Assembly (NCBI GenBank): GCA_937929885.1
Contig: CALFUQ010000262.1
Span: 1-40,100 of the forward strand
DNA from: an uncultured Saprospiraceae bacterium
GTDB taxonomy: Bacteria; Bacteroidota; Bacteroidia; Chitinophagales; Saprospiraceae
Direction of reading: 5' to 3'
Length of the DNA stretch: 40,100 nucleotides
The notes beneath the pieces were generated by a model that was not told where the DNA came from, made no database searches, and saw only the letters and a list, made by a program, of their open reading frames with translations. The position numbers were made by a program, and so were the translations under genes. Positions 25,678 through 34,350 of this stretch are shown here, in pieces; within the stretch, counting starts at the first letter, position 1, and each line of letters starts with the position of its first letter.

Positions 25678-26074
25678 GTACATTCGTTAACGAGATATAT
25701 TCGTCTTCCTGAAGTGCTTCTATGCTGGCTGTTGCATTATCCTTATTAATGAGAATGTAGTCTGTATCGAAAGTAGAAATGACGAAGATGGGTATGTCTC
25801 TACCTTTTAGAATTTCAGCTATTTTACTGATCACTCCTACCATATTAAAATCCAAAGGACCTAATACCTTAAAGCATTTGTAAGACTTACTTACTTGATC
25901 AGATTGGAGTTGTATAGTCTCACTGCAGACTATCGAGAGTTCATCCTCAGTCTTGCTGATATGAAAAACTTCTTCGTTATCAAGTAATTGCAGTGGGATA
26001 CTAGCTGCAGGTTTTAAGCGATGAATCGCAAACTCTTGAGACATTATAGATATGCTGATTTTAATTTGACTCAT
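25670..26074 (-). CDS. ACT-domain protein (aspartate kinase/CASTOR-like ACT fold)
   Basis: Double ACT-like segments; FNMVGVISKIAEILKGRDIPIFVISTFDTDYILI. Confidence 0.7.
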   Translation of the reverse strand: MSQIKISISIMSQEFAIHRLKPAASIPLQLLDNEEVFHISKTEDELSIVCSETIQLQSDQVSKSYKCFKVLGPLDFNMVGVISKIAEILKGRDIPIFVISTFDTDYILINKDNATASIEALQEDEYISLTNVPN

Positions 26075-26163
26075 AACTAGTTTTATGATGCGTAAAATAA
26101 ATTTAAAAACTGAAGCATTAGTAATCTTAAAATTATATTTTCGGAGATCTAAACGACTATAAA

Positions 26164-26619
26164 ATGCACAGATTATATTTTATCATTATACCAATATTAT
26201 TAATGCTTGTTGCATGCGGTGGAGATACTCCTGACAAAAAGCCAGTAAAAAAGGTAAAGAAAGCTACAAAGGAAGTAGCTGCTGCGAAATCAAGCCTTAA
26301 TGGTAAAAAGCTATATATGACTCATTGCTCAGTTTGCCATATGCCAAACGGACTAGGTATGAAAGGTGCATTCCCTCCTTTAGCAAATACAGAATGGACA
26401 AATGGCCCTGCTGAGGTTATGATAGATATAGTTCTCAATGGTTTTAATGAAGAGATAGAAATAAATGGTGATAAATATGTTACACCGATGGCGGCACTAC
26501 CGCATATTAAAGACGATGAATTAGCTGCTATCCTGACCTATGTTAGATCTAGTTTTGGTAATGAATCATCAGCAGTCACAGCAGAAGAAGTAGCAGTAGT
26601 GAGATCAAGAGGAAAATAA
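26164..26619 (+). CDS. c-type cytochrome lipoprotein
   Basis: Lipobox LLMLVACGG; heme motif CSVCHMPNGLGMKGAFPPLA; distal Met region TPMAALPHIKDDELAAILTYVRSSFGN. Confidence 0.9.
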   Translation: MHRLYFIIIPILLMLVACGGDTPDKKPVKKVKKATKEVAAAKSSLNGKKLYMTHCSVCHMPNGLGMKGAFPPLANTEWTNGPAEVMIDIVLNGFNEEIEINGDKYVTPMAALPHIKDDELAAILTYVRSSFGNESSAVTAEEVAVVRSRGK

Positions 26620-26692
26620 AAGCTATCAAAATAGAATAGTAAAGTTGATGAAGGTCAAATCTTAGTACTTAATAAATTATTACTTTCAGTTT

Positions 26693-27694
26693 ATGAAAGT
26701 AATCACAGTTAAAAGTCCAGGTGGGCTTGACAATCTAACAATAGTAGAAAAGTCTCATCCTACTCCCAAAGCCAATGAAGTACTGGTCAAGTGGCATGCA
26801 ACCTCTCTTAATTATCATGATTATTTAGTAGCAGTGGGTGGTATACCCGTGCAGGATGGGAGGATACCTATGTCTGATGGTGCAGGAGAAGTTGTCGAGG
26901 TAGGTGGAGATGTGATGGATTGGAAAGCTGGAGATAAAGTGATGTCTATGTTTTTCCCTGGTTGGGTAGAAGGAGAGCCAGCGCTTAGAAAAATTGCTGG
27001 TGTATCTGGAGAAACAATAGATGGATATATAGCGGAGATGTCATGTGTGAGTGCTGAGAGTATCACTAAAATTCCGAGTGGCTATACCTATGCAGAAGCA
27101 GCTACGCTACCTTGTGCTGGTCTCACAGCATGGAATGGACTTATGAACACTGGTAATCTACAAGCGGGTCAATCAGTTCTGATAGAAGGTACTGGAGGGA
27201 TGTCAATTTTGGGGTTACAACTTGCAAAAGCAGCTGGTGCTAAAGTATACGCAACAACCTCGTCAAATGATAAAGCAGAGCGTCTTAAAGAAATGGGATG
27301 CGAGGCTGTAGTTAACTACAAAGAAGACGAGAGATGGGGGAGGACGTTGTTCAAAATGACTGGAGGTATCGATCATGTACTTGATGTAGGAGGTGGCTCT
27401 ACAATGAAGCAATCAATCGAGGCAGCAAGGATCGGCGGATACATCACGGCTATAGGTATCTTAAGTGGTGGGAGAAAAGGAGAAATAACTTTTCCCAAGC
27501 TATTCTTCAAGTTCATAACTATGAAAGGAATCGCTGTAGGTAGTCGCAAGATGCAAGAGGCTATGGTGAATTCGATTAATATAAGTGGTATTAAACCTAT
27601 TATTGATAAAAGGTTTGCCTTTGATCAGTTAGCTGATGCATTTAGATATCAAGAGAGCGGCAAGCACTTTGGTAAGATCGTGTTAGAGTGGTAA
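26693..27694 (+). CDS. Zinc-type alcohol dehydrogenase / quinone oxidoreductase family (MDR superfamily)
   Basis: SDGAGEVVEVGGDVMDWKAGDKV, AATLPCAGLTAWNGL, VLIEGTGGMSILGLQLAKAAGAKVYATTSS. Confidence 0.9.
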   Translation: MKVITVKSPGGLDNLTIVEKSHPTPKANEVLVKWHATSLNYHDYLVAVGGIPVQDGRIPMSDGAGEVVEVGGDVMDWKAGDKVMSMFFPGWVEGEPALRKIAGVSGETIDGYIAEMSCVSAESITKIPSGYTYAEAATLPCAGLTAWNGLMNTGNLQAGQSVLIEGTGGMSILGLQLAKAAGAKVYATTSSNDKAERLKEMGCEAVVNYKEDERWGRTLFKMTGGIDHVLDVGGGSTMKQSIEAARIGGYITAIGILSGGRKGEITFPKLFFKFITMKGIAVGSRKMQEAMVNSINISGIKPIIDKRFAFDQLADAFRYQESGKHFGKIVLEW

Positions 27695-27727
27695 CAACGT
27701 TTTTATTATTCAACTGAAGAATTATTA

Positions 27728-29272
27728 TTACCCTTCTTTTGGAGAATAATCCAAGTTCCAGCGAGTGGTCTGTTCGTAAGCATACGCAATTTGTAATACA
27801 GCAAAATCTTTATGTCTTGGCCCTATAATTTGCAAACCCTGTGGTAACCCGTTATCTCCAAATCCAGCAGGCACATTCACTACAGGGCAGCCAGACAAGG
27901 TGCCAGGTATTACGACTTCCATCCAGCGATGATAAGTGTCCATAGTCTTACCAGTGATAGATTTAGGCCAGTGAACAGTAGCATCAAACGGAAATACCTG
28001 AGCCGTAGGTAATACCAAATAATCATATTGCTCAAAAGCATCATTCACAGTCTTATACCATTCTGCTCTTTTCATGGATGCGTTATAAACATCATTAGCT
28101 GATTGATCCTTTCCTCCTTCAATTTCCCATACTGCTTCTGGCTTCAGTAAAGAACGTGTTGCAGGATTATTATATAGTGGTAGTAATCGTCCTCTTACTA
28201 ACCAGTGACGAAATGTAAGCCAAGTTTGCCATAGACTCTCCATGGAATAACCTAAGTCAAGCGCCTCTACCTCGCAACCAATCTTGCGAAATCCATCTAG
28301 CGCTTTTTCGCACAATGGCATTACACCCTCTTGCATTGATAGGTAACCATTGAAATCACCCAACCAACCAATTCGAGAACCTTTAAAATCTGATTTTAGG
28401 GAATTTAAAAATTCATTATGATCGCTACTGTAAGAAGATGGAAAGCGAGCATCATATCCTGCCTGAGTCGAAAGTAACATGGCTGTATCTTGTACATTCC
28501 TAGCCATAGGCCCAGTACAAGGTAGCTCCTCTACATAAGATTGAGATTGTGGTACTCGACCTGGTGTTGGCCTAAATCCAATTACATTATTAAAAGCTGC
28601 TGGGTTGCGCAGAGAACCCATTAGATCACTACCATCAGCTACGGGCAAAAGTTTCAACGCAAGAGCTGCTGCTGCTCCTCCACTACTTCCACCCGCAGTG
28701 CTAAGACCATCATAGGCATTTAGTGTAGCACCGAATACAGGGTTATATGATTGAGATCCGAGTCCCCATTCTGGTACATTGGTCTTACCAATAAAAATTG
28801 ATCCCGCCTTTCTCATTCGTTCTATATGAATAGAGTCTTGGGTAACCATATTATTTTTAAAAATCGGAGAACCGTAAGTTGTGATCATTCCATTAGCATC
28901 AGCTAAGTCTTTGGGAGCTTGTGGGAAACCATGCATCCATCCTCGATAATTGCCTTTGGTTAAATCAGCATCTGCTTCCTTTGCTTCAGCAATCAATTGA
29001 TCATGATCTCTTAATGAAACAATGGCATTATATCTAGGGTTAAGTTGATAAATGCGGGCGAGATATGCCTCCATGACTTCAGCGCATGATATCTCTTTTA
29101 TTCGAATTGCCTCAGATAGTGATTTAGCATCTAAGTCAACAATTTCTGAAGTTGCAAATTCCTTTTTCATTGATAGGGCTTTTATGTTATCTTTTGATAA
29201 AGCTAAGAGGGCTGCACCTGATAATTTTTTTCCGAACTGTCGACGTGTTAATTCGTTCTTATTTAAATTCAT
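27728..29272 (-). CDS. Amidase (amidase signature family) with Tat-like signal
   Basis: GKTNVPEWG, TAGGSSGGAAAALA, GSDLMGSLRNPAAFNNVIGFRPTPGRVP; N-terminal TRRQFGKKL twin-Arg motif. Confidence 0.93.
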   Translation of the reverse strand: MNLNKNELTRRQFGKKLSGAALLALSKDNIKALSMKKEFATSEIVDLDAKSLSEAIRIKEISCAEVMEAYLARIYQLNPRYNAIVSLRDHDQLIAEAKEADADLTKGNYRGWMHGFPQAPKDLADANGMITTYGSPIFKNNMVTQDSIHIERMRKAGSIFIGKTNVPEWGLGSQSYNPVFGATLNAYDGLSTAGGSSGGAAAALALKLLPVADGSDLMGSLRNPAAFNNVIGFRPTPGRVPQSQSYVEELPCTGPMARNVQDTAMLLSTQAGYDARFPSSYSSDHNEFLNSLKSDFKGSRIGWLGDFNGYLSMQEGVMPLCEKALDGFRKIGCEVEALDLGYSMESLWQTWLTFRHWLVRGRLLPLYNNPATRSLLKPEAVWEIEGGKDQSANDVYNASMKRAEWYKTVNDAFEQYDYLVLPTAQVFPFDATVHWPKSITGKTMDTYHRWMEVVIPGTLSGCPVVNVPAGFGDNGLPQGLQIIGPRHKDFAVLQIAYAYEQTTRWNLDYSPKEG

Positions 29273-29582
29273 GATTCAAGGCTGGTCATATTTGTATTCT
29301 ATAATACCATTTATGTTTGAGAATGTTGCTTTAGACTTTACAAAACTCAAATTCATCCAGCGATTATTACTTGCTTCTTTATTTCTGCCTGATTCTGCTA
29401 GCTTTTAAAAGTCATACGAACACAACATCCGTGTTATATAAAAAATGAAACCATGGAAGCAGTAGAAATCTGGACATCATTCAATTTGATTCTTTTCTAC
29501 TACCTCTTAAAAAATTGTTTTGTACTTGGAAACTGTGTTTTTGTCTTGTAAGATTATCGCACCATTTTTGTTTCTTTACAAT

Positions 29583-30026
29583 ATGAAGAAAACCATTGTC
29601 TTATATGGTTTAGCAATAGCGTTAATCTTACTTGTAATTCAAGTGTTTCAGTATCAGTTATTTGTCAAGTATATTTCTTTCGAGGTATTCATTGGGATAT
29701 TAGCGATGATATTCACAGTAATCGGGGTTTGGTTTGGGATAAGGTGGACGAGTCCTAAAAAAACGACAATTGCAAAATCTTCAACCAAAGTTTTAGTTTT
29801 TGGAGACCAATTGGGTTCATATGGATTAAGCAAAAGGGAAACCGAAATACTTGAACAGATCAACTTAGGTAAGACCAATCAAGAGATAGCGGACGAGTTG
29901 TTCATATCTCTTAGTACGGTAAAAAGTCATGTCTCAAATTTGTTTTCGAAGTTGGATGTCAAGAATAGGGTGCAAGCCATCCAAAAAGCAAAAGAACTAA
30001 CAAATACGGCTAGTACTAAAGTATGA
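29583..30026 (+). CDS. Membrane-anchored LuxR-type HTH transcriptional regulator
   Basis: Two N-terminal TM segments; GerE/LuxR HTH LSKRETEILEQINLGKTNQEIADELFISLSTVKSHVSNLFSKLDVKNRVQAI; ATG at 29583 preferred over 29520. Confidence 0.85.
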   Translation: MKKTIVLYGLAIALILLVIQVFQYQLFVKYISFEVFIGILAMIFTVIGVWFGIRWTSPKKTTIAKSSTKVLVFGDQLGSYGLSKRETEILEQINLGKTNQEIADELFISLSTVKSHVSNLFSKLDVKNRVQAIQKAKELTNTASTKV

Positions 30027-30096
30027 ATTGCAATAATTGGCACTTTAGGATGAGCAGATATTGAGATCTTGAGCATTACATTTGAAATAAAAAAAG

Positions 30097-30621
30097 ATGA
30101 AAAAGATTATTCTAATTTTCGGTCTGATATCAGGTGTCATTTGTGGTTCTATGTTTTTTATATTTCATCCGTCAGACGGTCAGATGGATTTCGAAAATGG
30201 AATGCTCAAAGGTTATATCACTATGAGCATAGCACTATCATCAATATTTTTTGCTGTCAAACAATATAGAGACAAATACAATGGTGGAAGTATAAAGTTT
30301 CTCAAGGCACTCTTGATGGGCTTGGCGATCACTTTAGTTGCGGGTATTGTGTATGTTATACTATGGGAAATTTATTATCAGAATTATGCTTCAGATTTTG
30401 CAGATCAGTATCTGGCTTATATCAAAGCACAGTGGGTTTCGCAAGGGATGGCTGCAGATGAAATAGCAAAACAAACAATAGCTATGGAACAAACTTTCGA
30501 ATCCTATACTAAGAACGCTATGGTTAGATTTGCGTTGACTCTTTTAGAGATTTTACCCGTTGGCTTACTTATCTCGATAATCTCTGCTGTCTATTGGGCT
30601 ATAATAAAGAAGAAGGCATGA
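30097..30621 (+). CDS. DUF4199-family membrane protein
   Basis: Four hydrophobic segments; pattern F(G)LISGVICGSMFFI...NGMLKGYITMSIALSSIFFAVKQYRDKYNGGSIKFLKALLMGL. Confidence 0.75.
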   Translation: MKKIILIFGLISGVICGSMFFIFHPSDGQMDFENGMLKGYITMSIALSSIFFAVKQYRDKYNGGSIKFLKALLMGLAITLVAGIVYVILWEIYYQNYASDFADQYLAYIKAQWVSQGMAADEIAKQTIAMEQTFESYTKNAMVRFALTLLEILPVGLLISIISAVYWAIIKKKA

Positions 30622-30740
30622 TTCCTAAATGTTGAACCTTTCAAAATTATAAATGCTTATTAGAAAAGGTTGGCTTAACCGTAACTAACCTATAAACTGC
30701 ACGAAAATACAATCTTCTTGCAGGGATAATCTAGCTACAT

Positions 30741-31868
30741 TTACATTTTAGCAATCCACTCCTTAATCAATTCAACCCCTTCATGATGCACTAGCTTTCG
30801 TCCTACCTCTGGCATCATTTCACCTGGGCTAGTCGCTTGCATTCTGTAAAGCATAATGGAGTTTTCTGGCTCTCCCTTCACGATATCATAAGGTCTACCT
30901 CCTGTACCTTTGCCTGCTGCGATGGGATGTTTGTTAATCCCTAGATGAAATTCATCAGTTTCTAGTTCTGTTAGGTGGAGTGCAGAGGTATTTCCTGGGC
31001 CTCCTTCTCGATGGCAGTGTGCACAATTCATATCCAAGTAGGCTAATGCTCTGCCGTGTAGGCTTCCGGTAGATGGATCATTCCAAACTGGTGATTTTCT
31101 AATGCTTGCTATATCAGGTAATCCTTTCAGTAGGCCCAAACCAGAATAGTGTGTGAGTTGATTCTTAGTACCACTTTCAAAAGCAAAATCTCTATTAAGT
31201 TGTCTTGCCTTTGGGCCTATAGGGGTTAGTATATTATTATTTACATGACAACTTTTACAGAGTACTTGAGAAGGAACACTGTAAGCTAGTTCCATTTGCT
31301 TGCCTTCCTTATTTACCCATGATATATCTTTAGTTGCTCCTTCGACAGTAAGGATGGCTTCTGTTTGCTCATCATTCCATACATAAGAGGGTAGTGTTTT
31401 CCAACCATCATCTTCTCTTAGTAGTAATCGAGTTTCCATGATGCGCCTTCCAGCATCCAAGTTCGTTTCATCATTATGATAGTAGAAGTTCTTAATGATG
31501 TAAGTCCCCACAGGAAAAGTTAAAACATCTTCCTCTCGATAAGTAATCGTTTCTCCTTCTGGTAATTTAAAGAACCTCATCTTATGAGAGTAGTCAGAAA
31601 ACAATGGAGTATTTAATTCATAAGGAATTACATCTGCTGAGGGTATCAGATCCTTTAGCGCACCAGCAAAGAACCCATACTCTGATAATTTTTCTAATCC
31701 AATATCTACGGTCTTACCTGCCGATTGTTGCTGCATCATTTTTCTTGCAGCTTCCATATCAGTAGTTACAGCTGTGACATCAACATCTTTTTTAGCTGGT
31801 GCACAACTTGACATACCCTTTAAAAAAGCAAACAAGAGAATTAAATATACGATAGACCTTATATTCAT
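30741..31868 (-). CDS. Diheme c-type cytochrome (SO2930-family type) lipoprotein
   Basis: Two CXXCH motifs (CKSCHVNNN, CAHCHREGG); LSEYGFFAGALKDLIPSADVIPYELNTPLFSDYSHKMRFFKLPEG; paired with a beta-helix gene. Confidence 0.82.
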   Translation of the reverse strand: MNIRSIVYLILLFAFLKGMSSCAPAKKDVDVTAVTTDMEAARKMMQQQSAGKTVDIGLEKLSEYGFFAGALKDLIPSADVIPYELNTPLFSDYSHKMRFFKLPEGETITYREEDVLTFPVGTYIIKNFYYHNDETNLDAGRRIMETRLLLREDDGWKTLPSYVWNDEQTEAILTVEGATKDISWVNKEGKQMELAYSVPSQVLCKSCHVNNNILTPIGPKARQLNRDFAFESGTKNQLTHYSGLGLLKGLPDIASIRKSPVWNDPSTGSLHGRALAYLDMNCAHCHREGGPGNTSALHLTELETDEFHLGINKHPIAAGKGTGGRPYDIVKGEPENSIMLYRMQATSPGEMMPEVGRKLVHHEGVELIKEWIAKM

Positions 31869-31874
31869 GTTGAT

Positions 31875-33212
31875 CTAGTTAGTAGAAAGAGAAAGTCCTT
31901 CTGCTTGTTTACACTGATTAGTAGACTTTGTTAGTTCAATATTTTTTGAGTCGTTGAGAATATCCAAGTTAGCTATCAAAAAATCGCTATCACTATTTAC
32001 GCAGATCGTATTACCGTCTGGGTTCGGTACTCCATCATACCATAGATGAGCATTTTTGCCCATTGTTGCTGCGGTGAATAAAGCACCATCTTTGCTTTGA
32101 AGCTTTTTCCTCAAACTTCCAAAGGACCATTCGTTATTCCTAATAGAAATATCTACGTTGTAAGGATTGTATTCTTTGTCCTTTGCATATGCTTCATTGA
32201 TATGATCTTCTCTTAGGCTTGCCTCTTCATCTGACCCAACTTCCATTCTTGCAAGTTCAGTTTCAGCAATAGGAACAAATTCTTTGTCTTTGGTCATATG
32301 GTAAGATGCTATGAAGCTAAACATAGCTACTGGGAATGGGTTGCCAGTGATCTGATTATCATAAATGTCAATATTCTTTCCAGCCCAAACTGTTATCCCA
32401 GTTCCAGGTACGGTAGATGCAGCAACATTACCAGCTGGAGCAAAATTATATAGTACATTGTTGTAAATCTTATTATCATGAATACGGACATTATCCATAT
32501 AGCGAGTAAGTCCAGGTATGTCCAAAGTCGTTATGCCTGATGTATTATTATAACATTCATTTCCATAGATATCAACATTGGCAGAATTCTCCACATTGAT
32601 ACCGCAAACATTTTCATGAGCGATATTGTTTCTGATCACAATATTTTCTGATTGACCTATATATAATCCAGAGTCAGAGCCTCTCATTGCTTCACAGTTT
32701 TCTATTAATACATTTTTACAGATCACAGGATATATTCCATAAGCTCCTAGTGATTCATTGGGCACATCTGTCCACTCAGTTTTGATGTGTCTGAATGTAA
32801 GTGTATCAATATATATTGCCTTTACATTATCACCAATGGCATCTTGAATCGTAAACCCTTCCAAGGTGATATTATGACCATTGGCAACTCTGATACCTTC
32901 TGCCCCCTCTGTCTGACCTCTGAAAGAGAGTACGGTTTTATCTAATCCTGCTCCTTTGATAGTAATATTGTTTTTACCGTCCAAGATGAGCGCTTTAGTA
33001 AACTTGAAATGCCCTGCAGGTAATTCTATCGTTTCACCATCTTTGGCTAACTGAAATAGTTTCTGAAAATCTGATTCTAGATCAACATATTCTGCTAGAG
33101 ATTTTTGTGGCCTGTCCTCATAAACTTGATAGTCTGCAACAAACCACCAGATCAGTCCAGCAATTAAAAATATAGCCAACGCAAAACCTATATATTTTAG
33201 AATCTTCATCAT
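31875..33212 (-). CDS. Right-handed parallel beta-helix repeat protein (SO2929-type partner)
   Basis: Signal anchor; pectate-lyase-like repeats (GIRVANGHNITLEGFTIQDAIGDNVKAIYI..., NIVIRNNIAHENVCGINVENSANVDIYGNECYNNTSGI). Confidence 0.82.
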   Translation of the reverse strand: MMKILKYIGFALAIFLIAGLIWWFVADYQVYEDRPQKSLAEYVDLESDFQKLFQLAKDGETIELPAGHFKFTKALILDGKNNITIKGAGLDKTVLSFRGQTEGAEGIRVANGHNITLEGFTIQDAIGDNVKAIYIDTLTFRHIKTEWTDVPNESLGAYGIYPVICKNVLIENCEAMRGSDSGLYIGQSENIVIRNNIAHENVCGINVENSANVDIYGNECYNNTSGITTLDIPGLTRYMDNVRIHDNKIYNNVLYNFAPAGNVAASTVPGTGITVWAGKNIDIYDNQITGNPFPVAMFSFIASYHMTKDKEFVPIAETELARMEVGSDEEASLREDHINEAYAKDKEYNPYNVDISIRNNEWSFGSLRKKLQSKDGALFTAATMGKNAHLWYDGVPNPDGNTICVNSDSDFLIANLDILNDSKNIELTKSTNQCKQAEGLSLSTN

Positions 33213-33232
33213 GTCTGATTTTTTTGATTATC

Positions 33233-33290
33233 CTAAAATATGAATAATTGCTCATTATTCAATTATTAAAATGAGTAAAAGCTCATTTTA
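33233..33290. promoter_or_regulatory. Divergent control region: IR1 TGAATAAT-TGCTC-ATTATTCA (33241-33261), IR2 TAAAATGAG-TAAAAG-CTCATTTTA (33267-33290); minus-strand promoter TTG(33262-33260)-N19-TATTTTAG(33240-33233)
   Basis: Two perfect inverted repeats read directly between the beta-helix gene and the tetR gene; IR1 fills the promoter spacer. Confidence 0.6.
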
Positions 33291-33355
33291 CTTAAAAAAA
33301 TCATACTTTGATAGTAAGTTTATTATGTCTACGTGAAAAAATTACATATTATTTT

Positions 33356-33988
33356 ATGGTGAAGGGAAAAAATGTATTGCAGCCAAAGCAGAAAAGAAGC
33401 ATAGCTACTAAACAGAAGATCAAGAAAGTAGCAATGAAATTATTTTCAAAATCAGGATATTATTCAGTGACCTCAAATATGATCGCTGCAGAAGCAAATG
33501 TGCCTATCGGAAGTTTTTATAATTACTTTAAAAACAAGAAAACCTTGATGCTAGAGTTAACCAAGGACTTTAATGCAGGATATCATGATGATACTTTTCA
33601 AAAATATCTTGATATTATAGATTCGACAGAAAGAAGTGAAAATCTATTGAGTGGAGTTGAGAAATCAGTAGAGTTATTTTTATCATCTAAATATTTATCT
33701 AACCCTATTTATAAAATTATTCACTCTTTACAATTTACAGAACCAGATATCCTTGAACTTTCAGAAGAAGTTAGAAAGGTGGAACTTGAATTGATTGACC
33801 AATTTCTTAAGCAGGTGAATACTTTTCATCCGATAAAGAATATTAGGTTAAAAGCCAAACTCATACATAGTTCCGTTGAAAATGTAGGGTTATATATTCA
33901 CCATTTAGGCACTTCATTCAATCAGAAACAATTGATAAAGGAAACTGCAAAGATGTTATATGGATACCTCATATTAGATAATAATTGA
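33356..33988 (+). CDS. TetR/AcrR-family transcriptional regulator
   Basis: KQKIKKVAMKLFSKSGYYSVTSNMIAAEANVPIGSFYNYFKNKKTLMLELTKDF; ATG 33356 preferred over TTG 33308. Confidence 0.9.
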   Translation: MVKGKNVLQPKQKRSIATKQKIKKVAMKLFSKSGYYSVTSNMIAAEANVPIGSFYNYFKNKKTLMLELTKDFNAGYHDDTFQKYLDIIDSTERSENLLSGVEKSVELFLSSKYLSNPIYKIIHSLQFTEPDILELSEEVRKVELELIDQFLKQVNTFHPIKNIRLKAKLIHSSVENVGLYIHHLGTSFNQKQLIKETAKMLYGYLILDNN

Positions 33989-34290
33989 GAAAACTGATTG
34001 CATAATTTCCATCCATTCCATATGGAAGGATACTAAAAAGCTACTAAATCTAGCTGGAAAATCAGATATGCAGTAGGGAGTGTAGAACAATCTAGTTCGT
34101 TATTCTTAAAAAGACTTTTAGGGCAGAAGACTTTCGAAAAAATATTAATGAGCTCTTTTAAGATTAAGTAGAAGTTAGTATTCCCCATTGGGTCATAACC
34201 TATTGAAAGTTTGATCAACTATATATTGCTAGGGAAAAAGCGTGGGCTTAATAGTCTGCACCAGATTATAAACTGCTTCGAAATAAGCAA

Positions 34291-34319
34291 AAAAAAGGCT
34301 GCTCAAATGAGCAGCCTTT
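34291..34319 (-). terminator. Rho-independent terminator of the TonB receptor gene
   Basis: Perfect 11-bp stem AAAGGCTGCTC/GAGCAGCCTTT with ATTT loop; U-run on minus strand. Confidence 0.9.
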
Positions 34320-34350
34320 AAAGTTGATTTAACGGGTTAGGTTAAATTAT

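Noticed and set aside
29052-29408. Plus-strand 118-aa ORF
   Set aside because: Mostly antisense to the amidase gene, no signal peptide or recognisable domain.
30069-30269. Plus-strand 66-aa ORF overlapping the DUF4199 gene in another frame
   Set aside because: Out-of-frame overlap with a well-supported membrane protein ORF.
34016-34027. Palindrome TTCCATATGGAA just after tetR
   Set aside because: Short, no T-run, downstream of the gene; chance palindrome cannot be excluded.
34033-34218. Minus-strand 61-aa ORF in the tetR/TonB receptor intergenic region
   Set aside because: Short, no domain, no promoter or RBS seen; a remnant gene is possible but not supported.
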